Source of the DNA: Streptomyces lateritius
GTDB lineage: Bacteria > Actinomycetota > Actinomycetes > Streptomycetales > Streptomycetaceae
DNA length: 64,000 nt
Direction: 5' to 3'
Assembly (NCBI RefSeq): GCF_014649715.1
Contig: NZ_BMTO01000011.1
Location: 55,303 to 119,302, forward strand
The notes under the pieces: model-generated
Told to the model about the DNA's origin: nothing
Database searches by the model: none
What the model saw: only the letters and a program-made list of their open reading frames with translations
Part shown: positions 8,655 to 17,141 of the stretch, one piece after another
Numbering within the stretch: position 1 is the first letter of the stretch
How the letters are laid out: each line of letters begins with the position of its first letter
Translations under genes and position numbers: made by a program

Positions 8655-9180
8655 GCGGGCTCCACCTCACCCGGCCCTCCGGGTGGCGGGGCGGCTCGCC
8701 CGCGCACTTCGCCGAACCGGACCGCACCGCACCGCCTGATCGTCGCCATCGTGCTCGGTGAGTCGATCGTGGCGATGGGCGGAGGCGTCCGGCGCTCCGT
8801 TCACCGTCGCGGTGCTCGGTGAACGGTGCTCGGTGCCGCGGCCGCCGGGCTGCTGCTCGCGCGGCGCCGTGCCGAGCGCCATCGGCATGAAGAAGGTCCT
8901 GCAACGGGTCGCCGGCACGGGCCACCACGGTCTCGCCGAGCCGTCGCACGGCGTCGTGGGCTGGTCGTCGACCGGCGGCGTCGGCGTGTTCCCGCTGGGG
9001 GGCGGCGGTGATCGCCCTGCGCGTGGACCGGCCGACGGCCCTCGCCGTGGGCGGTCTCTGCCGTCTGGTGGCCGGGCCGCTCGTCGGCCTGGTCCCGGCC
9101 CTCATGGCGCCGGCGCTGCTCGCCGCCGGCCTCATGCTGGTCGTCACGCTCCACTGCCGCGCCCCGTCCGCCTCGCCGCG
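8655..9180 (+). pseudogene. ltrA: Decayed ltrA (low-temperature-requirement A) gene
   Basis: Fragments typical of LtrA membrane proteins appear in order on the plus strand but in shifting frames: GWRGGSPAHFAE at about 8670-8710, LIVAIVLGESIVAMG at 8737-8781, AIGMKKVLQRVAGTGHHGL at about 8878-8935, and a terminal hydrophobic stretch ALMAPALLAAGLMLVV at about 9098-9150. At least three frame changes separate them and the N-terminal two thirds of the usual roughly 390-residue protein is missing or unrecognisable. It cannot encode a functional protein. Confidence 0.7.
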
Positions 9181-9330
9181 TGGGTCCGACCGGCGCGGGA
9201 GGCGGCCCGGGGGCCCGGGACGAAGGCGGACGACAGGGCCGTGTCGGCGCCCGTCCGTCCCGTCGGCGGTGCCGGCGCGGCCCAGCCGTCGCCGCCCGGC
9301 CCCGGACCCGGGGGTCGGGCGGCGTTTCCG

Positions 9331-9510
9331 TCAGCGGCCGGCGGCCGCCTCCCGGGCGGGCGCCGCCTCGGACGGGCTCTCCTGGAACCGGGAGCGTTCG
9401 GATTCGGACTCCGTGGCGCGGGGGGCACGGGCCGGGCGGGCGGTCCTGTCGTGGCGGGCTGCCTCGGCGCGCAGCATGGCGTTGAGAACGGCGAAGGGGT
9501 CGACGGGCAT
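9331..9510 (-). CDS. Small hypothetical protein (59 aa)
   Basis: An ATG at 9510 follows an AAGGAG with good spacing and opens a 59-residue frame beginning MPVDPFAVLNAMLRAEAARH and ending in an Ala/Arg/Glu-rich tail. The amphipathic N-terminal helix and disordered charged tail give no function. It lies 51 bases after, and on the same strand as, the secreted protein at 9562-9972, so the two probably form a small operon. I do not recognise the family. Confidence 0.6.
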   Translation of the reverse strand: MPVDPFAVLNAMLRAEAARHDRTARPARAPRATESESERSRFQESPSEAAPAREAAAGR

Positions 9511-9561
9511 GGCGAGCTCCTTGGGGTGCGCTGGGGTGGGGGCTGGGAGAGGCGGGGCCTC

Positions 9562-9972
9562 TCAGCAGCGCATCACCACGCACCGGTGGGCGTCGCTCGT
9601 GCGGGGTGCGGAGACGGGGGCGAGGGCCGACGGCCGGGCGGGGGCCGGGCCTGGCCGCGCGCTCCGGGTACGGACGCCCCGGTACCGGGGCCGGGCCCGG
9701 CCGGGCGGGGCGGCCTCGGTCTCGGTGACCTCCTGGCCCTCCCCGCCGAGGTCCGGAGCGGTGCTCGCGGCGGGCGGCCTGGCCTCGGCGCCCACCGGTC
9801 CCGCGCCCCCGGCGCAGACCCCGAACAGCGCGGCGAGCACCAGCCCGAGGACGAGGAAGCCACGCCGCGCCCGGCCGATCGCCCCGGTCGCGGCCGTGGA
9901 CGACCCGCGCGCCGAGCCGTCCACGGGGGCGGGCGGTTCGGCGCGGTGCGCGGGGACGGGCGCGTGGCTCAC
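9562..9972 (-). CDS. Hypothetical single-TM/secreted protein ending in a CVVMRC motif
   Basis: This 136-residue protein (GTG start at 9972) has a cytoplasmic Pro/Ala-rich N-terminus, one membrane segment at about 38-58 (RGFLVLGLVLAALFGVCAGG), a long Pro/Arg-rich disordered stretch and the C-terminus HRCVVMRC. The two closely spaced cysteines at the very end are the only residues that look constrained. It probably is co-transcribed with the 59-residue ORF downstream. Function unknown. Confidence 0.55.
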   Translation of the reverse strand: MSHAPVPAHRAEPPAPVDGSARGSSTAATGAIGRARRGFLVLGLVLAALFGVCAGGAGPVGAEARPPAASTAPDLGGEGQEVTETEAAPPGRARPRYRGVRTRSARPGPAPARPSALAPVSAPRTSDAHRCVVMRC

Positions 9973-10038
9973 GAGACTGCGTACTGCCCCGTGGCGTGCG
10001 CGCCTTGCCGGGAGCGGTCACGGATCCGCCCGCGCGGC

Positions 10039-11517
10039 CTACGCGGGCAGGCCGGAATTCACCGGCTCGGGTGCGTCCTCGACCGCCGCCGTCACCGTGG
10101 CCCGGTCCCGGACCTTGCGGGCCGCCATCCACGCGTACACGAGCACACCGGCGAAGAGGAACAGCACTCCCTGGTAGACCGCCGCGTAGCCGGAGCCCGC
10201 CACCAGCCACATGGAGAAGGTGAAGGCGGCCCCGGCCAGGACCGCGTCCCGGATCAGGCGGGCTCGGTGGACGCGTTCCGTCCGGCCGGAGAGCAGGAAG
10301 TAGATCTGCGCGGCGGTGGACAGGAGGTAGGGCACGGTGGCGGTGAAGGTGGTGACGAGGACCAGGATCTCGAAGACGCCCTGGGTGCCCGCTGTGTAGT
10401 TGTAGACGGTGAGCAGCGAGGCGAGGACGACGGTCACGGCGACGCCGACCGTGGGGACCCCGCGTCGCTTGTGCGCGAAGACCTTCGGGAAGAGGCCGTC
10501 CCGCGCCGCCGCGTAGGGGGTCTGGGCGCTGAGCAGCGTCCAGCCGTTGAGCGCGCCGACCATGGAGACGAGGGCCATGCAGGCGACGGCCATCCCGCCC
10601 CAGGAGCCGCCGAACATGACGTTCACGGCGTCCGAGAAGGGTGCGTCGGACTCGACGAGCCGGTCGTGGGCGACGGTGCCGAAGACGGCGAGGGTGCCGA
10701 GGAGGTAGATCGTGGCGGCGCCGAGGGTGCCGAGGACGGTGGCCCGGCCGACGTTGCGCCGCGGGTCGCGGACCTCTCCCGCGCTGACGGCCGCCGACTC
10801 GACGCCGAGGTAGCTGAAGAGCAGGATCGCGGCGGAGGCGGACATCGCGCCGAGGGCGCTGTCGCCCTCGGCCTGGAAGGGCCCGAGGTTGGCGCTGTCG
10901 AAGAAGAACAGTCCTCCCACGGCGACCAGCAGGAGGGGGACGAACTTCAGGACGGTCGCGACGAGCTGCACGGCGCCCACGTACCGGGTGCCGGCGAGGT
11001 TGGCGAGGGCCGGCAGCCACTGGAGGGCCAGCGCGGCGGCGATGGTGGCGGCCGTGGAGCCCTGGACGGGGAGGAGGACGTCGAGGTAGCCGACGGCGGC
11101 GACGGCCAGGGCCGCGTTGGAGACCCAGGTGGTGATCCAGTACGACCAGGCGGCGAGGAATCCGGCGAAGTCGCCGAAGGCCTCGCGGGCGTAGACGTAG
11201 GGGCCGCCGGTCAGCGGATGGCGTCGGGCGAGGCGGCCGAAGACGAGGGCCAGGGCGATCGCGCCGAGGGTGAGGACGCAGAAGGCGACGAGGCTGACGG
11301 TGCCGTAGGGGGCGACGGAGGCGGGCAGCAGGAAGATTCCGCCGCCGATGATGTTGCCCATGACCAGGGCCGTGGCGACCGGCAGGCCGAACCGCCGGGC
11401 GTGCGTGCCCTGCGTGCCGCGCTCGCCTTCCTCGGCCTGCGGGGCCTCGGCGGCGTGGGGCGCCTGTGCGGCGCGCGGGGCGTGCGTGTTCTGTTCTTCG
11501 GACATGGCCGTGCTCAT
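10039..11517 (-). CDS. APC-family amino acid permease/antiporter
   Basis: This 492-residue integral membrane protein has a 40-residue Ala/Glu-rich N-terminal tail and about 12 membrane segments. The family signature GNIIGGGIFLLP (residues 54-65) in TM1 forms the substrate carboxylate site in AdiC-type transporters, and FSYLGVESAAVSAGEV in TM6 is the second unwound helix. It belongs to the basic amino acid/polyamine antiporter branch of the APC superfamily, although the substrate cannot be read from sequence. An internal ATG four codons in is an alternative start. It is a single gene, downstream of the phosphodiesterase-like gene on the same strand. Confidence 0.88.
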   Translation of the reverse strand: MSTAMSEEQNTHAPRAAQAPHAAEAPQAEEGERGTQGTHARRFGLPVATALVMGNIIGGGIFLLPASVAPYGTVSLVAFCVLTLGAIALALVFGRLARRHPLTGGPYVYAREAFGDFAGFLAAWSYWITTWVSNAALAVAAVGYLDVLLPVQGSTAATIAAALALQWLPALANLAGTRYVGAVQLVATVLKFVPLLLVAVGGLFFFDSANLGPFQAEGDSALGAMSASAAILLFSYLGVESAAVSAGEVRDPRRNVGRATVLGTLGAATIYLLGTLAVFGTVAHDRLVESDAPFSDAVNVMFGGSWGGMAVACMALVSMVGALNGWTLLSAQTPYAAARDGLFPKVFAHKRRGVPTVGVAVTVVLASLLTVYNYTAGTQGVFEILVLVTTFTATVPYLLSTAAQIYFLLSGRTERVHRARLIRDAVLAGAAFTFSMWLVAGSGYAAVYQGVLFLFAGVLVYAWMAARKVRDRATVTAAVEDAPEPVNSGLPA

Positions 11518-11583
11518 GGGGGGTGGTGCGCCTCTCGTCGTACAAACCCGAACATGGTCCGGGATACGAGACGCCCCACCAAA

Positions 11584-13773
11584 TCACCCGTTTTTGTCCG
11601 GTACTACGGGGTCATCAACCGGAAGAAGTGCTTCCACATCGCCGGTCGGCGGTGAAATCTTCAGCGGCACCTGCGGACCCGCGCACTCTCTCAGCCACCT
11701 GCGCAGCACCCGGTGCACCCGCTCCGCGCCCACGAGCTCGGCCCCGTCCGCGACCGGCGCCGACAGGTCCACCGGCGCCAGCAGGAAGGGGTACGACTGC
11801 TCGCCGCCGAGACCGCCGTGCGAGCCGATCTGCTCCTCGAAGGCGTGGACCGTGCCGGTCGCCGGGTCGTACATCGAGTTGACCATGATGTCGGCGACGT
11901 GCGGGAATCCGTCCGTACGCCGCACCGCGTCCGCCGCGCCCGGCCCGAAGACCGCGAGCGGCCCGAGCGGCCCGTCCTCGGCGAGTTCGGCGACCGGCAC
12001 CTCCGCCCCGTCCCGCCCCAGCACGACCGAACCGTGCTCGGCGCTCGCCACGAGCAGGAAGCCGATGCCCGGGTGGTTGGCGAGGGTGCCCAGGAGAGCG
12101 GGGTGGCGGCGGTCGATCTCCTCGCGGGTCGCCCGGTGCGGCACGTCGGGGAAGGAGATCAGGCCCAGGTTCCCGGAGGCCAGCACCACCGGCTCGGACG
12201 GCCGGGCGGCCGGCGACCCGGCCTCCGCGCCCTCCGTCGCCCACTCGTCGTAGGCGTCCACCGGCCGGTGCAGGGCGCTGCGCAGCGCGTCGCGGGCCGC
12301 GTCCCTGGCCTCCGAACCGCTGCGGGTGCGCCGCACCCGGCGCGGCACGGGCAGCCCGCAGCCGGCCCGGACCAGGTCCTTGAGGGTCAGGCCGTACGCG
12401 GACTCGAACGTCTCGCCCGGGCTCTGACCGTGGTCGGAGAGGAGCACGATCCGGTACGGGCGGGGCGCGTGCTCGGCGACCTTCGCGATCAGCGCGATCG
12501 AGCGGTCCAGCCGCGCGAGGACCTGATCGGTGTCCCGGCCGTGCGGCCCGGAGTGGTGCGCGACCTCGTCGTAGCCGACGAGGTCGGCGTAGACGGCGGT
12601 CCGCCCCGCCAGCATGTCCCCGATCACCGCGGCGACGACGACATCGCGCTCCACGACCGTGGCGAAGGCCCGGATGAAGGGATAGGCGCCGCCGCGCGAG
12701 ACCCTCGGGGCATCCCCGCGCAGCCGCGACCGGGTCGACTGGACCATCTCCCGGGCCGCCTCGGCGAGGAACGAGCCCGCGGTACGGACGGCGTTGGCGG
12801 GATCGGAGAAGTAGGCGAAGTAGCCGGCGCGCGAGCGGTTGCGCCGGCCGCGCCGGGCGGCCATCGACAGCACGAGGGCGAGCTGGTCGGCGCCTCCGCT
12901 GAACAGGTTGCCGCGGGAGGCGCCGTCGAGGGTCAGCAGCCCGCCGTCACCGGTGCGTTCGATGGCCCTCCGCTGGAGTTCGACAGCGCTCGCGGGCCGG
13001 TTGCTGACCATCAGCCGGCCGGTGTCCTTCTCGTACCAGCGGAAGGCGGGCACGTCCTCGTTGGAGCCGTGCAGGATGCCAAGCTGACTGGCGCCGGTCT
13101 GGCTGGACCAGTCGGTGCGCCAGGGGGTGAGCCGGTGGGTGGTGCCGAGCCAGTCGGCGACGGTCGGCATCAGCCCGTCGGCGACGGCGTCGCGCAGCAC
13201 CTGGTGTCCGACGCCGTCGAGTTGCAGGAAGACGGTGCCGTGGACGGGCTCCGCACCGTCGCCGGTGACGCGCCGGGGCCGCTTGCGGTCGGCGAGCCGG
13301 TAGAGGCGGCGGCGGTAGGCCTCGTCGTCGCGCACGGCGAACGCGGTGGAGGTGGCGGAGGCGACGGCCGACATCACGGCGGCGACCACGACGGCGGTCT
13401 CGGGGTCGGCGGCGCCGCGCCCGTCGGGGATGAGCCAGAGCGCGACGAGCAGCAGCGAGCCGTTCAGGAAGAAGACCAACAAGCCCAGCACCAGAGCCGG
13501 TACGAGCAGCAGCGCCCGCACGATCGCGGGCCACACCAGCGCGCCGAGGAGGCCGAACGCGCCGGCGCCCCAGACGGCCGTGAGGGCGGTACGGGTGATG
13601 CTGTCGCCGTCGGGGGACTGGAGCTGGAAGTCGGGCAGCAACCCGGCCAGGGCCAGCATGGTGAGGGTCGACACCGCCCAGACCACGATCACCCGCGCCA
13701 GGGCGCTGCCCGCGGTCCGCCACCGGCCGGCGGTACGCCATCGCCCGTCACCCACGCCTGGTTCGCCTTTCAC
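11584..13773 (-). CDS. Membrane-anchored alkaline phosphatase superfamily protein with holin-like N-terminus
   Basis: The 729-residue product has four N-terminal membrane segments (about 25-150; LARVIVVWAVSTLTMLALAG, LLLVPALVLGLLVFFLNGS) resembling the four-TM phage holin superfamily IV. A large AlkP-superfamily domain follows. Metal-site motifs are visible in order: FLQLDGVG, the nucleophile region SSQTGASQLG, DLVGYDEVAHHSGPHG, LLSDHGQSPG and GSHGGLGG. All ligands expected for a two-metal phosphodiesterase/phosphatase are present, so the domain is probably active. With a short N-terminal tail and four TM helices, the side of the membrane it faces is uncertain. Cell-envelope phosphoester or polymer metabolism is my inference. 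Confidence 0.85.
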   Translation of the reverse strand: MKGEPGVGDGRWRTAGRWRTAGSALARVIVVWAVSTLTMLALAGLLPDFQLQSPDGDSITRTALTAVWGAGAFGLLGALVWPAIVRALLLVPALVLGLLVFFLNGSLLLVALWLIPDGRGAADPETAVVVAAVMSAVASATSTAFAVRDDEAYRRRLYRLADRKRPRRVTGDGAEPVHGTVFLQLDGVGHQVLRDAVADGLMPTVADWLGTTHRLTPWRTDWSSQTGASQLGILHGSNEDVPAFRWYEKDTGRLMVSNRPASAVELQRRAIERTGDGGLLTLDGASRGNLFSGGADQLALVLSMAARRGRRNRSRAGYFAYFSDPANAVRTAGSFLAEAAREMVQSTRSRLRGDAPRVSRGGAYPFIRAFATVVERDVVVAAVIGDMLAGRTAVYADLVGYDEVAHHSGPHGRDTDQVLARLDRSIALIAKVAEHAPRPYRIVLLSDHGQSPGETFESAYGLTLKDLVRAGCGLPVPRRVRRTRSGSEARDAARDALRSALHRPVDAYDEWATEGAEAGSPAARPSEPVVLASGNLGLISFPDVPHRATREEIDRRHPALLGTLANHPGIGFLLVASAEHGSVVLGRDGAEVPVAELAEDGPLGPLAVFGPGAADAVRRTDGFPHVADIMVNSMYDPATGTVHAFEEQIGSHGGLGGEQSYPFLLAPVDLSAPVADGAELVGAERVHRVLRRWLRECAGPQVPLKISPPTGDVEALLPVDDPVVPDKNG

Positions 13774-13875
13774 CCGTTTCCTGCCTCAAGCGTGGCACAA
13801 CGCCCGTCGGGCCCGGGGCCGTCGGCCGGATCGGGCCGGTGACAGGGCGCGGGGTCGCGGGGCGCCCCGGGGGGT

Positions 13876-14280
13876 CTAACAGCCGTCGTAGCCTGCGGTG
13901 GGCATGGAGAGCCTGCGGTGTACGTCGGCTTTCCCGGCGGCGTCGTACGACGGCTCGTCGAGTCCCGCGGTCTCCAGCCGTACACCTCTGCGTTCGCACT
14001 CCGCGAAGAACCCCGGCACGTCGGTCAAGGCCCGTGCCAGGACCCGCTCGTTGGGGGCCACGAAGAGGTCGACGTGCCCGGCGTCCACGTCCGCCCAGAG
14101 CGCGTCGTGGTCGGGCCGGATCCCGTAGAAGAGCAGCTGCCTCGTCACGACATAGCCCTTGTCGTGGGCCCAGCGGGCGCACATCGCGTGCTGGCTGCGC
14201 GTGTCGACAAGGAAGGGGTCGCTGTCGAGTTCCTCGAGCGGGGTGAGGCTGGCGATCGCCGCCACCCGAACGTCGTCCAT
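13876..14280 (-). CDS. Hypothetical protein resembling a degenerate serine-recombinase catalytic fold
   Basis: This 134-residue protein has the flow of a resolvase N-terminal domain: RSQHAMCARWAHDKGYVV, then RPDHDALWADVDAGHVDLFV, then NERVLARALTDVPGFFAECE and RRGVRLETAG. These align in order with the Q..C..YA..G, RP.L..L....G.VD, ..R..R and GV segments of serine recombinases. The YxRxS catalytic serine motif is absent at the N-terminus, and there is no zinc-ribbon or DNA-binding C-terminus. The terminal RRLSMPTAGYDGC looks conserved-like. A catalytically dead recombinase-like fold is my inference; function unknown. Confidence 0.7.
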   Translation of the reverse strand: MDDVRVAAIASLTPLEELDSDPFLVDTRSQHAMCARWAHDKGYVVTRQLLFYGIRPDHDALWADVDAGHVDLFVAPNERVLARALTDVPGFFAECERRGVRLETAGLDEPSYDAAGKADVHRRLSMPTAGYDGC

Positions 14281-14330
14281 GGAGCGACCCTACTCCGAAC
14301 GGCGGCGGTCGAGGAGGGCGCGCCCCAGCG

Positions 14331-14495
14331 TCACGGCGGCGAGGAGTATCCGCAGGTGTGGCAGGTCCTCCACCCGTCCTGGGTGACGGCCAGGACGCCC
14401 CCGCACCGCGGACACCGCGCCGCGTTCCCGATCGTGCCCCCCGTTCCCGGTCGTGCCCCTCGTTCCCGTGACGCCCCTCGTTCCTCTCGTGCTCA
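14331..14495 (-). pseudogene. Zinc-ribbon ORF without a start codon
   Basis: A minus-strand frame ending at a TGA (14331-14333) encodes RCPRCGGVLAVTQDGW followed by CHTCGY, a clean CxxC-x-CxxC zinc ribbon. Reading upstream in the same frame there is no ATG, GTG or TTG before a stop at 14493-14495. The adjacent frame begins with a GTG and leads into a degenerate 19-base tandem repeat, so the gene appears to have lost its frame within that repeat. Confidence 0.4.
14424..14494. repeat. Degenerate 18-20 bp tandem repeat (about 3.5 units)
   Basis: Units that begin GTTCCCG and continue with variants of TCGTGCCCCTC recur at about 14424, 14443, 14462 and 14480, with unit lengths of 18-20 bases. Because the unit is not a multiple of three, copy-number change would shift the frame of the zinc-ribbon ORF that runs through it on the minus strand. 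Confidence 0.6.
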
Positions 14496-14622
14496 CCGCG
14501 GCTCCCGTCCCCTTGCTGACCGATGGCTGCCCCCGCGACCCACCGCGGACGCCCCGCGTCACCCGCCGTGGACATCTACCCTCGGTACCAGTCCCATCGG
14601 CTCGGTGGAAGGACGGCGTGCG

Positions 14623-15396
14623 GTGGAGGTCACCTGGTGGGGTCATGCCACCTGCACGGTCGAGGACTCCGGTGTCCGGTTCCTGACCGATCCGCTCTTC
14701 GCGCGCCGGCTCGCGCATCTGCGGCGGCGGCGCGGTGCGCTGCCGCCCGCCCGGGCCGCGGTCGCCGAGGCGGTGCTCGTCTCCCACCTGCACGCGGACC
14801 ATCTCCATCTGCCCTCGCTCGCCGGGCTCGCCCCCGGCACCCGGCTCCTCGTGCCGCGCGGCGCGCCCCGCGCCGTACCGGCGCTGCGGCGGCTCGACGG
14901 GCGGGGGCTGCGGCTGACCGAGATGGGGCCGGGGGACGAGGTGAGCGTGGAGGGCGTGACGGTACGGGCCGTGCCGGCGCTCCACGACGGCCGGCGGCTG
15001 CCGGTGGGGCCGCACCGCTCCCCCGCGCTCGGGTACGTCGTGGAAGGCGAGGCGCGGACGTACTTCGCCGGCGACACCGGTCTCTTCGACGGGATGGCGG
15101 AGGCGGTCGGGCCGGTGGACGTGGCGCTGCTCCCGGTGGGTGGCTGGGGGCCGTATCTGGGGCACGGTCATCTGGACGCGGGGCGGGCGGCGCGGGCGCT
15201 CGCGGCGCTCTCCCCCGCGGCGGCCGTGCCGGTGCACTACGGCACGTACTGGCCGATCGGGATGGACGGGGTGCGCCCGCACGAGTTCCACTCCCCGGGC
15301 GACGAGTTCGTGCGGCACGCGGCGCGGCTCGCGCCGAAGGTGGTGGTGCATCTGCTCGGCCACGGCGAGCGGGTGCGGCCCGAGGTCGCCCGGTGA
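14623..15396 (+). CDS. MBL-fold metallo-hydrolase
   Basis: The 257-residue protein opens with VEVTWWGHATCTVED and carries the UlaG/NAPE-PLD-like metal motif HLHADHLHLP, the FAGDTG motif and a C-terminal PVHYGTYWP histidine. These supply the usual di-zinc ligands of metallo-beta-lactamase-fold hydrolases. The GTG at 14623 has GGAAGG 9 bases upstream; an in-frame GTG at 14605 is possible. It overlaps the DedA gene by four bases (GTGA), so the two are translationally coupled. The substrate is unknown; pairing with a membrane protein and a second MBL gene suggests a lipid or envelope metabolite. Confidence 0.85.
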   Translation: MEVTWWGHATCTVEDSGVRFLTDPLFARRLAHLRRRRGALPPARAAVAEAVLVSHLHADHLHLPSLAGLAPGTRLLVPRGAPRAVPALRRLDGRGLRLTEMGPGDEVSVEGVTVRAVPALHDGRRLPVGPHRSPALGYVVEGEARTYFAGDTGLFDGMAEAVGPVDVALLPVGGWGPYLGHGHLDAGRAARALAALSPAAAVPVHYGTYWPIGMDGVRPHEFHSPGDEFVRHAARLAPKVVVHLLGHGERVRPEVAR

Positions 15397-16067
15397 TCGA
15401 CGGCCTGATGAGGCTCATGGGGGGCCTGCCGCCCGAGTCGACGCAGCAGGCGGTCGGTTACCCCTCGCTGTTCCTCCTCGTGGCGCTGGGCGCGCTGGTG
15501 CCGGTGGTGCCTACCGGGGCCGTCGTGAGCTCGGCGGCCGTGGTCGCGTTCCATCAGACGTCGCCGCTCGCGCTGCTGTTCGTGTTCCTGGTGGCGGCCT
15601 TCGCCGCGCTCCTGGGAGACGCGGCGCTGTACTGGCTGGGGCAGCGCGGGATCCGTTCGAAGAACGGATCCCGGTGGCTGGCGGCGCTGCGCCGCCGGGT
15701 CACCCCCGACCGGCTCGCGCAGGCGCAGGCGAAGCTGGACGCCCATCAGGTGTCGGTACTCGTCCTGTCCCGGCTGGTGCCGGCGGGGCGGATCCCGGTG
15801 ATGCTGGCGTGCCTGCTGTCGGGCATGCCGCTGCGCCGGTTCCTGCGCGGGGACGTGGCGGCCTGTCTGGCGTGGGCGGCGACGTACCAGCTCATCGGGA
15901 TCCTGGGCGGCTCGCTGTTCCCCGAGCCGTGGCAGGGCGTGGTGGCGGCGGTGGTCCTGACGGTGCTGATCAGCGCGGGGCCGGCGCTGTGGCGTCGCCT
16001 GCGGGAGGCCCGGCGTACCCGACGGAGCGCCCGCCGGGGGGCTGCTTCACGGGGCCAGCACCCGTGA
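15393..16067 (+). CDS. DedA-family (SNARE-associated) membrane protein
   Basis: This 224-residue protein shows the DedA/VTT domain: FVFLVAAFAALLGDAALYWL with the conserved G-D in the first re-entrant region, followed by LVLSRLVPAGRIPVMLACLL, the R-x3-G-R equivalent, and two more TM helices ending in a basic tail. DedA proteins are membrane-embedded transporters or scramblases implicated in undecaprenyl phosphate or phospholipid flipping and proton-dependent homeostasis. The GTG start overlaps the MBL gene stop, and the 3' end overlaps by 21 bases the convergent second MBL gene. Confidence 0.88.
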   Translation: MIDGLMRLMGGLPPESTQQAVGYPSLFLLVALGALVPVVPTGAVVSSAAVVAFHQTSPLALLFVFLVAAFAALLGDAALYWLGQRGIRSKNGSRWLAALRRRVTPDRLAQAQAKLDAHQVSVLVLSRLVPAGRIPVMLACLLSGMPLRRFLRGDVAACLAWAATYQLIGILGGSLFPEPWQGVVAAVVLTVLISAGPALWRRLREARRTRRSARRGAASRGQHP

Positions 16068-17084
16068 GGCCCCCACCGGGATGTCCCACAGGTCCTCACG
16101 GGGCAGGCCGGCGCGGCTCCAGGCGGCCCTGACCCGGGTGAGAGGTTCGAGGACCGGCTCCGAGGACAGGACGAAGGTCGCCCAGTGCATCGGCGCCATC
16201 CGTCGCGCCCCCAGGTCCTGGAAGGCCCGGACGGCCTCCTCGGGATCGGTGTGGACGTCGCTGAGCCACCAGCGCGGGTCGTACGCGCCGATCGGCAGCA
16301 GCGCCAGGTCGATACGGGGGTGACGGCGGCCGATCTCGGCGAACCAGTGGCCGTAGCCGGTGTCCCCGGCGAAGTACACCTTCCGGTCGTCCCGGTCGGT
16401 CAGGACCCAGCCTCCCCACAGTGAGCGGCAGGTGTCGAGGAGGGTCCGCTTGGACCAGTGGTGGGCGGGGACGAACTCGAAGCGTACGCCGCCGAGTTCG
16501 GCTGCCTCCCACCAGTCGAGCTCGGTGACCCGGGCGAACCGGCGGCGGGCGAACCAGCGGCCGAGTCCGGCGGGGACGAAGACCGGGGTGTCCTTCGGCA
16601 GCCGTTTGAGGGTGGGGGCGTCGAGGTGGTCGAAGTGGTTGTGGCTGATGACGACCGCGTCGACGGGCGGCAGGTCCTCCCAGCGGACGCCGACCGGGGT
16701 GATCCGGGCGGGGGTGCCGAGGATGCGGCGGGACCAGACGGGGTCGGTGAGCACCGTGAGGCCGCCGACGTGGAGGATCCAGCTGGCGTGGCCCGCCCAG
16801 GTGACGGCGAGGGTCCCGGGCCCGGCCGGGGGCAGCGGACCCGGCGCGAACGGCAGGAGCGGGATGTCGCGCAGTCCGTCGGGGCCGGGGCGCACGGCGC
16901 CCTCGCGGGCGAGCCGGGCCATGGCGCGCAGGCCGGGGAGCGGTGCGGTGAGCCGGTCGGCGAAGGAGCGCGGCCAGTCGTTCCGGATCCTGCCGAGGGG
17001 CTGGAGGCCTCCCCCGGCCACCGACGGGCGCCCGGACGGCGCGGCCGGGGTGTCGCGGGAGGCGCGCTCCGTCTGGTCCGTCAT
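16047..17084 (-). CDS. MBL-fold hydrolase of the NAPE-PLD/UlaG-like type
   Basis: The 345-residue protein has the sequence TWAGHASWILHVGG, the metal motif HNHFDHLD, FVPAHHWSKR, YFAGDTGYG, ALLPIGAYDPRWW and a terminal MAPMHWATF histidine. The pattern is that of N-acyl-phosphatidylethanolamine phospholipase D-like proteins, a di-zinc phosphodiesterase branch of the fold. The 80-residue N-terminal extension is Pro/Gly-rich and not membrane-spanning. It faces the DedA/MBL pair, overlapping the DedA gene tail, so this locus holds two paralogous MBL enzymes around one DedA protein. Confidence 0.88.
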   Translation of the reverse strand: MTDQTERASRDTPAAPSGRPSVAGGGLQPLGRIRNDWPRSFADRLTAPLPGLRAMARLAREGAVRPGPDGLRDIPLLPFAPGPLPPAGPGTLAVTWAGHASWILHVGGLTVLTDPVWSRRILGTPARITPVGVRWEDLPPVDAVVISHNHFDHLDAPTLKRLPKDTPVFVPAGLGRWFARRRFARVTELDWWEAAELGGVRFEFVPAHHWSKRTLLDTCRSLWGGWVLTDRDDRKVYFAGDTGYGHWFAEIGRRHPRIDLALLPIGAYDPRWWLSDVHTDPEEAVRAFQDLGARRMAPMHWATFVLSSEPVLEPLTRVRAAWSRAGLPREDLWDIPVGASRVLAP

Positions 17085-17141
17085 CTGGGGGCTCCGTCCT
17101 GACGTGGTGGACGCGGGTCGGGTCGTCGGGTGCTCGGTTCC

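Noticed and set aside
8758..11655. 965-codon plus-strand frame
   Set aside because: Overlaps the permease on the opposite strand; repetitive Gly/Asp/Glu sequence typical of the antisense of a membrane-protein gene.
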